A stretch of 64,000 bases of DNA from contig JAQFVV010000063.1 of assembly GCA_028023455.1 (NCBI GenBank), positions 4,023,081-4,087,080 on the forward strand. Direction: 5' to 3'. This stretch comes from Epiperipatus broadwayi (taxonomy: Eukaryota > Onychophora > Udeonychophora > Euonychophora > Peripatidae). Shown piece by piece: positions 49,666-61,399 of the stretch (positions are counted from its first letter, which is position 1; every line of letters starts with the position of its first letter). The position numbers and the translations under genes were made by a program. Under the pieces are notes generated by a model. It made no database searches and was not told the DNA's origin. It saw only the letters and a program-made list of their open reading frames with translations.

Positions 49666-49737
49666 GACAAACTCCCCCCCCCCCAATAAAATAAGACCAA
49701 AACTTTTGACTTTTTCAACTTTTGTTTTTTTTTTTCT

Positions 49738-49832
49738 CATATGTCATAGCATCAGCCAGGAAGCGAATCTGCTAACCTGGGACCACTGCTTTACCTGCTT
49801 GTAAAGCAGCTGTCACTGATCTCTCAACCACC
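49738..49832 (-). mobile_element. tRNA-derived SINE (copy 2)
   Basis: The minus strand reads ggttgagagatcagtgac (A-box-like), gctgctttacaagcag (a stem with TAC in the loop), and agattcgcttcctgg (B-box-like GATTCGCTTCC), then ctgatgctatgacatatg as in copy 1 at 14.06 kb. The region around the anticodon stem carries an extra cagtggtcccaggttagc segment compared with a normal tRNA. A shared suffix after the B box indicates one SINE family and not two independent tRNA genes. Confidence 0.65.
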
Positions 49833-49978
49833 ATTTTTATTGACAATTTATGTCATAGAATCACCTTTTGTTTTAGAAACGTGCGAATTGAATAAGTTTG
49901 CTTGCAGGAGCATGACTCACATCAGAATTGCGAGGTTAAATTTTGCAAATGTACAATTTCAAGAACTCACAGCACTAT

Positions 49979-50735
49979 GGTGTGACAATTCTTAGTGAGT
50001 GAGAATGTGATTTAAGTAGAAATGAAATTACTCCACGATGGAGATTTCAAAACTTGTGGCCACTTGAAATCCAGCTGCCCTCAGACAATACGGTAGCCAA
50101 ATGTGAATTGTGCAAATTTGCATCAAGTTTCACAAAGCACAAAACAGGCCATAATATTCTTGTGCAATGCCATCAAGCAGCCTGCAATGGCTAATACAAA
50201 AGAACTTGTATTAGCCGTAAGTCTGACCATGTAAATGTTACCATGTACCTTACTCCTGTTGTCAGCAACTGTCACAATTTTAAAATCTTGCCACAGTGCA
50301 CCATTTTATTTCTCATATATTTTCGTGCAAAAATATGAGTTTTCACATGCGCTCAGCCGAATCATGTTCGGCCCTACCCTTTGACAATGTTTTGCACATT
50401 CCGAGTTGTGTAGGGAAGGGTGGGGATGGTGTGACAATTCTTAGTAAGTCACGTTGTATGATTTAAGTAGAAATGAAATTATTCTGTTATGGAGATTTCA
50501 AAATTGTGGCAACTTGAAATCTAACCCCCCTCAGATGATACGGGAACCAACTCAAGAATTGTGCGAATTCACATAAAGTGTCATGAAGCACAAGACAGGC
50601 CATAATATTTCTGTGCAATGCCTTCAAGCAGCCTGCAATGGCTAATACAACAGAACTGTTGTATTAGCCATAAGTCATGTGTTTTTGCACATAAACAATG
50701 CCATCAAGCGGCTGTGCCCGGCTATCCAAAGAGTA
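49979..50735 (+). repeat. Tandem array, about 450-bp unit with a hairpin
   Basis: 49979-50228 and 50429-50680 are direct copies (gtgtgacaattcttagt, gatttaagtagaaatgaaat, aggccataatatt, gcagcctgcaatgg) with offset about 451 bp. A third partial copy may start near 50696 (acaatgccatcaagcgg). Each copy ends with a hairpin around gctaataca.../...tgtattagc at 50190-50215 and 50641-50668. Confidence 0.85.
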
Positions 50736-50824
50736 CTGTCAAAACCTATGAAAGAACAGTCAAACATTATTTATTAAAAATTTATAATAACATAATATAA
50801 ATGTCAGTGTATAACAGTGATTAC

Positions 50825-50830
50825 ACATAC

Positions 50831-50865
<35 letters not shown>

Positions 50866-50870
50866 ATATA
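50825..50870. repeat. CA/TA compound microsatellite
   Basis: A run of ac units changing into at units, followed by a diverged relative of the 36-kb direct repeat. Confidence 0.9.
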
Positions 50871-51228
50871 GAGGATTTGAATGCAGACTTTCGAGTTCCC
50901 TTCAGCTATCTCATACAACCATACACATGAAAAAGGTATATATTTATAATTATACAAAAAGGACTTTTTGACACACAATTTTATGCCCTCTTCATTGCAT
51001 CTGTTTTATACTTTAATATATTAATGATATCTCTTATTTTATAATAGGAAGAAAAAATGGTAATAAATAAAATAAAAAATGAAGAAAAGAAAAAGAAAAT
51101 AATATAGCAATCCAAATTTTAAAAATTCAATAAAAGTTGGAAAAAATTAATTATATTTCACAATAATTATACAATGTAGATAAAAACATTATTTATATAT
51201 ATATATAACAATGAAAATAATAAATATA

Positions 51229-51390
51229 ATGGTAATTAACTATTACAGTCTTTCAATCTGCAAAGTAATTTATGTTAATTCCTTAACCTCCCTCAACTGC
51301 CATTAAATTTAACAGCAGTTGAGGAGGAGGGTTAAGGAATTAACCAAAAGTACTTCTGAAGATTAAAAGACTATATATAATAATTAGCTA
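51229..51390. repeat. Imperfect palindrome, PLE terminal module
   Basis: 51229-51300 and 51315-51390 are inverted copies (ttaattccttaacctcc-ctcaactgc against gcagttgaggaggagggttaaggaattaa), each outward flank carrying a tctgcaaagta / acttctgaag stretch and agactgt/agactat. The same module appears as one copy at 57190-57276. Confidence 0.85.
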
Positions 51391-51787
51391 TCATTATATT
51401 GATTATTTTATTTTTATTACATATATATATAATTGACCTGTTATTATTTAAGTTTTATATATATTCTTACAATTATGTTTATTATGTCTAATATAATTTA
51501 TTTCATATATTTGTCTTGTTTTTAGATTATAAATATAATTTAAAGATTTAATATTTTTTTATAGAATCTAATATAATGACTTTAAATATAATAATAATAA
51601 ATTTACAAAAATAGAATTTGATGATAAAATTAAATATTTAGATATAGAAATTCTCTTAAATAGTGATAAAATTGGTAAATATAATATAGATAAAAATATG
51701 GTTATTGAATTATATAAAAATTATGGATATAACTTTATAAATATTAAAAATATTTTTTTAATCATAAAATAATCTATATTTATAGGC

Positions 51788-51788
<1 letters not shown>

Positions 51789-51857
<69 letters not shown>
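51789..51857. repeat. AAT microsatellite
   Basis: About 23 uninterrupted taa units, within the PLE remnant between RT and nuclease parts. Confidence 0.95.
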
Positions 51858-51858
<1 letters not shown>

Positions 51859-51964
51859 CGGATCAAACTTTCATATTATTCTAAAATTTATAATTCATTA
51901 ATAAAAAACAAAGAAATTATATTGATAAAGATATAAATATTGTCTAGAAAAATTAATATATAAT

Positions 51965-52421
51965 TATAAGACAGCTTATAATGTACAATGTAAAAATGAA
52001 ATTGTATATAAAATTAACTGTGACAATTTTTTGGTTTCCTATGAACATGCAGGGAAACAAATGAAAGATCTAAACAGTATAACAGTGCAATCAATAGAGC
52101 TAATAAATCTGCTTTATGCATTATGTATGAACATAAAACAAATTCTCAAAAAGATATTAAAACTTTAACCATCTTTAAAGATCCAAAAAGACGATAAATA
52201 TGTATAAGACAGCTTATAATGTACAATGTAAAAATGAAATTGTATATAAAATTAACTGTGACAATTTTATGGTTTCCTATGAAAGATCTAAACAGTATAA
52301 CAATGCAATCAATAGAGCTAATAAATATGCTTTATGCATTATGTATGAACATAAAACAAATTCTCAAAAAAATATTAAAACTTTAACCATCTTTAAAGAT
52401 CCAAAAAGAAGATAAATATGT
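51965..52421 (+). repeat. Tandem duplication of the GIY-YIG segment, about 238 bp
   Basis: Units 51965-52202 and 52203-52421 are over 95 percent identical by eye. The second lacks 20 nt between two atgaa motifs. Confidence 0.93.
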
Positions 52422-52440
52422 GAAACACATTATATTAAGC

Positions 52441-54400
52441 ATAACAAAGATAATTGTATGATATATATATATATATAATTGTATGAATATATATATATAA
52501 AACATCAATAAATTTAATTAGTAACTGGTCAATTAAAAATGAATGAAAATTTATATAATGCAGTATGTATAAAGATTTATTATAATGATAAAAAAATGCA
52601 TAACTGACATGCAAATTGTCTAAAAATAATGTGCATGCACCTCCACATTTTGACATTACATGATCAAAACTTTTCCTTTTTATATCTTGCTAGACTTGGA
52701 TGCAAGAGATTCTTGTCATATTTTAATTACCATTATGGATTGCAAATAAAATAAATGCTGTAATAATAAGAAATTATGATTTATTTACATATATACATAA
52801 TCACAAAACAATGCAATTGACAGAAATCCTCAGGAAATATCAGTCTGTTGTTCTTTTATTCTGGATTGAATTCTGTATAACAGCAGTAACTGATCTATTG
52901 TCTTATTCGTTTTATTTACCAGTTCTAGTTTGATACAAATTTCATATGATTAGGTATTCATTGCCGCATTATGAACAGACAGTATATGGCCATATGCATT
53001 TTAATAGTTCATGAGTAAGTGTAGATTCATTTTATAGACTAACTGTAAATACTACTTATTTATATAATGTCACAAGTCAGCGTCAAGAACTGTCAATCTT
53101 ATACTCCTTAAGATGTGCATTTCTATCAAATATACTATTTAGGAGGCTGAGATTAATCTAAAGCATTTTAAGCTGCAATTCTTGGAAAATTATACTAAGT
53201 GACTAGATTGTGAACAAATAAGGGAACTAAATCATGTTTCACACAATATGTAACTTTTGTTTTAATAACATGAAAATAAATATCACTATTTGCCTGGAAG
53301 GAATTATTCATCTACCTGACATTAGTGACTGAGACTTGAGAATTAAATGGTAGAAATGGGTATTTAGCTGATAAATAATAATAATAATAAACCAAGTGTA
53401 AGCAGCAGGAAAATCATGTGCTTTAACACTTATTAATGAAGAATCAAAAAGTATATAAAACATGATATATAGTAAGAATGTGTATCTACTGAACAAATAC
53501 TGCTCAAATTTGCTTGCCACATGTAAGCTGCAGGAAAAGCATCTGCTTCATACTCATAATACTATATCCAGGATATTATTTACATTATAGGTTAAATTAT
53601 TATTCTTACACTTACTATACATAGGGCTAGTGGAAATTATCCTTGTTAACTCTTGTTTTAAAATAATTAACTAACTAAAGAAGCTTTTTAGCAAATGGCA
53701 AGGGTTTGCAATGATTGGCTAGTTGTTTTATTATAAATATTTTTTTATGTTACTCTGTCTGATCTATGCAGTATCTAATAAAATTGGGTAATCCATTATC
53801 ATTATGATCTCTAAACACATTTATTTTTACATAAAATAAATCATAGTCTATATAAAATTTTTAGTCAAAATGAAAGATAGATAGATAGGCAGGCGGGCGG
53901 GCAGGCAGGCAGTGTGATAAAAAATAAAAGTATATAAATTATCATTTTCATCTTTAATAGTTCATGTTCTGAATTCAGGTACCTGTAGACTTTGCAGAAC
54001 AGTCGATATAAACTTAGCTATGGTTGGAGATCTTCTGTGATGCTTCTATGAGCTTGTTTTTGCTGACTGTAATGATCTTCATTAATGTACACTATTGTTG
54101 ATCTTGACTTTTATTTATTTCAGTGAGCAGTATATGATGATGTTTCTTTTGCTGAATAATAACTGGTGTCTTCTCCAAAGCTGTAGGTCATTTTAAATTT
54201 AGACAGGCTATAGTTCATATGTAGTCTAGACATAATGATTAATGGGATAGTTTTACATTATTTATGGTTTATCTCAGCAATTCATGATGGATTTAAGTTT
54301 TCACTTGGCCAGAGTGGAGCAAATGGTGTGCTTCTCTACTTTTCCATGATACACCAACTGATTGCTCTCTGATGATTGAGACAGAATGTGTGAATGAATC
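52441..54400. other. Unassigned AT-rich sequence
   Basis: Contains a short GATA / GGCA / GGCG tetranucleotide tract at 53878-53912 and TA runs. No protein family recognised. Confidence 0.4.
53878..53912. repeat. Compound tetranucleotide microsatellite
   Basis: gata units followed by ggca and ggcg units. Confidence 0.9.
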
Positions 54401-56610
54401 AAACAAAGAACAAAAGCATAATAATCTGATCTGAGCTTTTTATAGTTTATCAGGTTGTCTTATCTATTGTAATGATAAGAAGAAACTAGGGTGAGAAGAA
54501 TCATCATCAACCCTAATTAATATACTAATCAAAATATACAAGAAGTATGAGAATATAATAAGGAATGAGCCTGAGTGACCAGCAAGAACTGTTAGTTCAC
54601 CAGCATTACAGAGAATAATCATTCATCATTATGAATGATCAAAAAAATAACACCAACAGGCAATCTTGTAATTAGATTTGAAAGTGTTCCACTATAGACC
54701 AGGCTAATTATTTAGCTCTTCCCAAACTTTGGGCAGATTATATAAAAAATAATTTGGATGTCCTAATCCATCAGAATATGACAATTATAATGCTGGGGTA
54801 CAGAAATGTATTGATCATCATTAATGCCCTGGCCATTTAGTGTCATGAATGTACAGGCCAGCAATTATAAAATTAATTTGTAATTAATATTAAAATACAA
54901 TTTAGTGCATGGATTTTAAAGGATATACCTTTACACCATCCAGATTTGGTGAAGTAATGAAATCATCAACCGGATGTCCATAACTCTAAACATAAACCTC
55001 AATTAATATAACTGATTGTTATGCATGAATCCAGCTTAGGGAACAAGAGTTCTATGACTTACTGTGAGCAAGAGCTAAATAAATAAATAAAATATATTTT
55101 AAACCTATTTTAGGATTAGATTTACTGAAATAATTTAAATTTAAGCTTATTAATAACAATAAAGTTAAATTAAGGTCTGTTGAGTTGTAAATACAAATTC
55201 TGATTTTGATTAAGATACAAAAAATTAGCTATTACATTGTTACAAAAATATATGCTATCACATTGTAATATACTATGTCTCAATAGGTTTACATAAAACA
55301 CCTATAAATAAGCACACAGACATGTCTGTATAGATTAAATCATTTTATTTTAATAATTTGTAAAGTACAACTGATTTTAGCATATATGTGTATATATTAC
55401 ACACATCTATATAAGCACAGAAATATGCTTTAACATATTTGAATTTTCATATAATAATAAAAATTCATTTTGATAATACATAAATAATTAATTTTAACAT
55501 ATATGATTATGACCAATTTTAATATATATGTGTCTACATGACACATCTATATAAGCACACAGATGTGCTTTATAATAATTTAAAATTAACATCTTTAAAT
55601 TGTCATAAACCAATAATAATTCATTTTTATAATACCTAATACTTTTAACATATATGTGATTGATGACTGATATTAATATATATAAGTACCCATTCAAATT
55701 TGTGTGCATATACTGATATGTATATCCTTATGACATTTCATTAGATACTAACTTACTAGATAAAATATTTCTATTACTAATTGTAATTATTTTTATGAAG
55801 CACATTTTAAAAAGTTAAAGAAAGTTTTCATTCTTTGAAAAAAATTCTACTCAAAATTTTCCTTTTTTTAAAGTTTCTTTTAACTATAAACATCTTTAAA
55901 AAATGCTGCAGAGTTCCTTTGTTTTTCATTTACAATACAGAAAGTGCTTGATGTTCTTTATGAAATAAATATCAGCATGGACAATGTTTATATGTCTTGC
56001 AGTAATTATATATTTCTGCTTTTTTGCATATTGATAAAACTGTACTTATAAACTATAGCATGATACTTTTTTTAGTGATCTGGTCTTTTACTGTAATTTC
56101 TTGATAAGCTGGTTTATTTTAAAACAGTAGACTGGCCTATTGACATTTTGGGACAGGTATAAATGAAGTAACTGTTGACATTCAGGCTGACATCTTCACA
56201 TTATGGAAGGAATACTAAAATGAAGACCCTTGCTTCCATGTGAAGTCAAAATCTATCATTGTGACATTTGCAGCAGAAATTCTTGTGTTCTGCACCTTGC
56301 CTTCAGTTATAACTTCATAATAATACTGATGTAATGTCCCTCTTAATGATCTTTAAATTTACCTTTTATACTGGTGTAGAATTTTAAAAATTCCAATTAG
56401 TAATTTTCGTGTTTATTTTGGTTTAAAGAAAACAGCTTAATGACTTCTTTTAATTTGCATTAATTAAAACCAAATTTTTATCTTGAAGTATTTTTAATTT
56501 TGTAAACAACATCAGTGTATATTATACTAAATTTTATCAAAATATATTTTACAAGCATTAAAATTAGGCTTCAATTCTTTTTAATGGATTTGCAATATTC
56601 ATTATATTTG
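54400..56610 (-). repeat. Large dispersed repeat, copy B (inverse copy of 23.64-26.18 kb)
   Basis: The reverse complement follows copy A collinearly. Minisatellite units lie at about 55300-55720, the ggctaattatttagctctt block at 54700, the gtgcat/gtaagtc patch at 54900-55080, and the cttgccttcagttataactt anchor at 56296. Flanking sequence on both sides appears unrelated. No ORF longer than about 70 codons. Confidence 0.8.
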
Positions 56611-57189
56611 CCATAAAAAAACAATTCCTTATTTTTTGTAAAAGAATCTCGACTTATAAGACATTGCAGACAGGAAATCAATTGAGCCTATCTTTCAAAA
56701 TAATGCTGCAAATTAAAATATTATTTAATTAAAAAATAATTTTTGCATACTAAATACTAAATTACAAATAAAAAATGTACTTATTTACTATATAAAATTT
56801 TGTAATACACACATAAAAAAAGGGAAACTCATTTGAAAATGGTTTTGTTGTACTAGTTCCAATATTGAATAGTTTTTTTTTCCAACTATATATATCATTT
56901 TTTTATATTAAAAACAGTACTTCCACTTATTGACTAAAAATACAACTACATTTAACAATTAATAATGAAAACTAAGCTAAATATAATAAATGACAACATA
57001 AACAGAAATCTAATTTAAACCACAATGCTAATATTGGAGTAACAAGTATTAGTTAACTTACTATAGTAAAATATCTGATCAAAGAATATATCTATAATAC
57101 TTTTATGAAAAAAAATATACATAAGCTTTGTAATTAACTAATAATGGTATATATATATATATATTGTAATTATAATTGAAATAATAAAT

Positions 57190-57276
57190 TTAACGGTTTA
57201 CAAACTATTATAAACAATCCTTAAATCTGCAGAAGTACTTTCAGTTAATTTCTTAAACCTGCTTCAACTGCCATTA
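57190..57276 (-). repeat. PLE terminal module, single copy
   Basis: The minus strand reads ggcagttgaagcaggtttaa and gaaattaactgaaagtactt and ctgcagattt..., matching both arms of the palindrome at 51.23-51.39 kb. Confidence 0.75.
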
Positions 57277-57432
57277 AATTAAAAAAAAAAAACGAAAGCA
57301 AATGTCATCAATTCAAATCCCACGAATCTTATATTTTAATGTTAGCAGCTTGTTGATTTATTAAATGCATTTTATTCTTGTTTATAAAAATTACCTCTTT
57401 AATTTTTTTATTTTTTATTATGGTTTCTCTTT

Positions 57433-57702
57433 TCATGAAGAATTTTTCACATTTTCAAATTTAAATTTATATTTACATGTTTTTTCATGATCAAAGAAAA
57501 CTGGAGGAGACATTAAATGACCATTATTTTTACTTTTTACATGCTTATATAACAATTCATGCTCCCTCAATCTTTTCTCAATATTGCACCTAGATTCACC
57601 TATATAGGATAGCATACAATCACAAAAAATTTGATATATGACATTACTTTTTTGCTTGACAGGTATGACATCCTTAGAATTATTGACTAATTTATTAATA
57701 TA
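57433..57702 (-). pseudogene. Penelope-like GIY-YIG endonuclease fragment
   Basis: An open minus-strand frame begins before the first Met (57615) at about 57702: INKLVNNSKDVIPVKQKSN and then VIYQIFCDCMLSYIGESRCN and IEKRLREHELLYKH. VIYQI...SYIG is the GIY-YIG motif with the conserved Arg in EKRLREHE, and NS.D..P......VIY is the PLE connector. The frame ends at VKNSS with a stop. The conserved downstream Glu/Asn part cannot be assigned with certainty. It is followed on its 3' side by the terminal module at 57190-57276, as at 51 kb. The RT part upstream (57.7-58.6 kb) is not recognisable. Confidence 0.8.
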
Positions 57703-58658
57703 TATATATTAAAATTAGCATTTATTATTGGGTAATCATAAAAATAATTATAATCTTAGAGCAAGTTTGTAAAAAAAGTGTTTTTCATATTTTGCAAAGC
57801 ATATAATAACCCACTCCCCTAAAAAAAAAAAAAAAACTAATAATACTTGTATTAATTCAAAAATATTATAATTTATGTGTTATTTGCAAAATACTGCTAG
57901 TTATCTATCTTTTAAATTATTAACTATTCCAGAGAATAATAAAGAAATTTATATAAAAAAAATTGTATAATTTAACTTGAAATATTTTTGTCTTTCTTTG
58001 AAATTATGGTATAACCAGTCTCGATTATCATAGACAAATAGAAAACAAGAAATCTCCATGTTCATTATTGTTATTTTCATTTTCAAATGAACTTCTCATC
58101 TAAATATCATAAAAAAAACTTGCAAAGTTTTAGCATTCACTCATTTTAAGTATAGTTTACAATTTAATTCAATATACTGATTAAATTTAACTATATAAAA
58201 TAATTTATATTTAACAGGGTGAACCAACATTTCCTTTTATTAAATATTATGATTAAAAACAATTTAATCATGAGATTATTAATTGATCCAATTATCATTT
58301 TTTGATATTCAGAGGAAGTTTTTAACTGCAGTATTTCTCACTGTGGATGTGATAAAGTAAAAAATTGTAATTCTACACTAAAAGTTCATTTGCAAAATAA
58401 AAGTTAGAATAGACCAAAATATGGTGAGCAAAATATGCACTGGAATATATACAACTTCTATTATGAAAAAGCTAAATTGTTTTAAAAATCATGCTAATTT
58501 ATTTACTAATGGTTTCTAACTACTTGATAAATTTAAAGCAAAGGGTTTGAAATTCTCCGCTAAATAAACATTTATCCTCAAAACAATGCACCAAAAATAC
58601 ATTTTTTATTATAAATTTTATGTAAATAATATTTGTATAAATCGCATATTTTATTAAA
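57703..58658. other. AT-rich stretch, possible decayed PLE interior
   Basis: Only a faint LQTC-like connector trace near 57770 in minus phase. Otherwise nothing seen. Confidence 0.3.
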
Positions 58659-58831
58659 TTAGTAATAAATTGAAAGTTGCCAGTCTTTCACATGTGCTTA
58701 ATGTTGTCAAAATCTCTGTCATGTGTCTATGCCCGATCGCTCTTCAAGACCGCTGTTTAACACCTGATTGGCTGTCTGAGAAACAACATTAAGCGCATGT
58801 GAAAGACTGGCAACTTTCAATTTATTACTAA
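58659..58831. mobile_element. Palindromic MITE, 173 bp
   Basis: Arms 58659-58707 (ttagtaataaattgaaagtt...) and 58783-58831 are inverted repeats of 49 bp with a single mismatch (catgtgctt against catgcgctt). The 75-nt loop is GC-richer (gcccgatcgctcttcaagac). Outer target duplication is unclear because both flanks are AT-rich. No ORF. Confidence 0.75.
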
Positions 58832-59300
58832 TATAAATTTTATGCCAAATATACAATGCAAAAATTACTTGAAATAAAAAATAAAATACATTTTTTTTTT
58901 TAAAATTATTATTTTAAAAGCAATGTTCACACACACAAATATATTAGTACATTATGTATTTTAGTTTTAAAATAATATTCAGTACTAAATTACAATTAAT
59001 TTTATTTAATTTAATTTTTTAAAATTAATGTTCTTTTTAAATATCAGAGAGAAATACTGTTTATATATTTTCCCATTTTTATTTTAAAATGAGCATCGTA
59101 TAAAACATAAATTAAATAATATCATTAAACTTGTTACAATAAATAAAACATTAATATATCTTGTTTCTTATTCTTCATTTTTTTTACAAATCACAGAGTA
59201 TTTTATTTTATTAAAAGACAGTTCTCTTAAAGACTGTGTATTAGGGAATTCAACAATTCTTTTAAATATATTAAATTTATTAAGCGCTAGCAGATGATCT

Positions 59301-59365
59301 AATAATAACGTGAAGCATTTTAAGGTGCTTCTCTATCGAAGGTTTTTGCCTTTCACATTATTATT
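59301..59365. other. Three-stem hairpin structure
   Basis: aataataacgtgaa (59301-59314) pairs with ttcacattattatt (59352-59365), one mismatch. Inside, gaagca/tgcttc (59312-59331) and aagg/cctt (59339-59352) form two smaller stems. Confidence 0.4.
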
Positions 59366-60139
59366 AATTCTTTTAAATTATAAAGGAACCCATGGATTAA
59401 AATTTCCTTGTGATCACATTTTAATTCTTAATATATTCGACATGTATTTCAAGTCTCTATAAAATTGTTTGCCCAGTATTTATCGAAGTGTTGAATGGAA
59501 TATTTTCCTATTTCTATTGGTCAGTTTTACATAAGTTACAATTAATTAAACAATAAATACAAGAATCATACATTACAACATCTAATTTCAGCCAAATAAA
59601 ATCTTGTAATCAAATAAAATATAAGTACTGCCTTACTTATTTTATTTTTTAAGGAATATGCATTTATATTTAATGACATTAGTACATTACACTTAATTTT
59701 TAAGCATTTTACCATAATACCATTACTATATATATATATTTGAATAACTTTGACCATTTCTGAAAATTTTCTGAATCCATATAGAGTCCGAAAACAGTGA
59801 TATGAAATAAAGATATGCAATCTATATAATAAAAAATAATAATACAATAAAGATTGAGAGTTTTAAATAATAAAAAATTAAAAGTTTCAAAATTATTAGT
59901 GAAACTATTAACATAAGTGGAAATACAAATGAATAAAATTACATAAGGCTATATATTGTTTTGTTAGAAATAATAAATATTTTTATCACTGAAAAAGTTT
60001 TTAACGTATTTCACCAGTTTATTATTAGGGTTCAGAATGTGGATTTTTAATAACATATCCCATGCAGATCAAAAGTAGAGTATGGAAACATGGAAAGAAA
60101 CTAACATATCTAGATGAGGGAATGGACTGACAATTATTA

Positions 60140-60360
60140 CAAGGCTTAAATGAATTGAATCAGTTTGCTATAAAGCATCACAATAGATTGATAATTGAAG
60201 CCTAAAGGATTTCAAAAGATTTCCAAGAAGACCACTTACAAGATGGGTAAAAAATAATAATAATTCTGGAATGATCTAGAAAACATATGATTAAAAGTTA
60301 TGGAATAAACTCAAACGATCTTCATAATTGAAATGATATATAAATTATATACTCATTTAA
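60140..60360 (+). pseudogene. Possible LINE fragment (TRW motif)
   Basis: One plus-strand phase near 60222-60255 reads RRPLTRWVKNN followed by NSGMI and W.KLKRSS, resembling the RGRP.TRW.D.......W stretch near the C-terminus of several LINE ORF2s. It is short and full of stops, so the call is weak. Confidence 0.35.
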
Positions 60361-60715
60361 AACGAACAGTATTGGAAAGTGATGAATTGTAAATTATTAA
60401 GTGAGATTTTGGGTTAAACATAACTGATAAAGAAATGGATAATCATGGCTCATTTTGTCTTTAATAATTAACCACACTAAATATGTATATATTAAAAAAA
60501 GTGTAATTCTTTAAGCTTGTGCTATTCAAATTGAAAATTATAGAAATTAAAAAATTGGTAAATTAGAAAAATTCATCACTGATTTATAACTTCATTAGAA
60601 AATAAACTCACAAATTTTATTTTAAAAAATATTTGTATATATAAACATGTAAAGAAATATAAAATTTAGTAAATCATATTATCTTTTCACGAATTCTCAA
60701 TTAGATTAACTCTTA

Positions 60716-61280
60716 ATGACAAATATAAAATTTAACTCGGTAAAAGCACTGAATCGCAGAGGGAATCAAAATGTTAAGACTAATAATGCAAATAGGCTTT
60801 TTCAAATGAAACTATTTTATTTTATGCAGTCAGCAATAACTGATGACGAAAATCTATGTTTGCTTTTTCAGCAAGACAAACTCATGGCAGAAAGTCAGCA
60901 ATTGATCAAAAGAAAAGTACTCTCAGGAGAATAAAGAATAAATTATTAGTATTACAAACTAAACACAAATCACAAAATTTCATTCAAGTTAACAATCTTA
61001 AGAGATGGCTCTCAAAATACATAAAAGTGATAACCTTTTGTTATAATTACAAGTATATATGTTTGATCAATCAAATCATACAGATTTAATTGATTACAAA
61101 TACTTATCCGGCATATTTGCCAATTTAACATATATGTATACAAATTTTAAAGATAAAAAAATGAAGTTTTTGAAAAGGCCACTCTGAAAAAATCCCTTCA
61201 CAGAAAACAATAAAGGAGATATCATTACTTACAGGCCTATCAACTGCCAGGTAGCTAAGATTTTAGTACTAGTTAGTTAA
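60716..61280 (+). pseudogene. LINE remnant, ORF2 region before and at the RT fingers
   Basis: Plus-strand frames 60716-60934 (AITDDENLCLLFQQDKLMAE) and 60856-61089 (RRIKNKLLVLQTKH, then NNLKRWLSKYIK) are basic helical stretches as found between endonuclease and RT in LINE ORF2 (W.RRI..KI...). Next, at about 61215-61245, GDIITYRPINCQ matches the (N)YRPI.C. finger motif of RT. Later motifs are missing. The order of pieces supports a decayed LINE; the clade is unknown. Confidence 0.4.
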
Positions 61281-61399
61281 TGATAGGCAAACAATGGATC
61301 GCAATCTAAAAGAAAATTTTTAAACTTATTAACACAGAAATATGGCAATTAAATGTATTAATTATTGACGATTTCCTCATCTTGCCTTTAAGCAGAAAA

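Larger units (their letters stand above)
51550..52440 (+). pseudogene. Penelope-like element remnant: RT end and GIY-YIG
   Basis: Plus-strand sequence at about 51615-51770 reads FDDKIKYLDIEILL and LYKNYGYNF, similar to the KI.FLDIEI segment at the end of the PLE RT palm. After an AAT microsatellite, 51965-52202 and 52203-52421 each read YKTAYNVQCKNEIVYKINCDN, the VYKINC.N start of a PLE GIY-YIG nuclease, and end TIFKDPKRR. The YIG part has been replaced by SYE in both copies, so catalysis is lost. The RT motifs A to C are gone. It is a short, heavily decayed insertion next to the palindromic terminal module. Confidence 0.7.
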
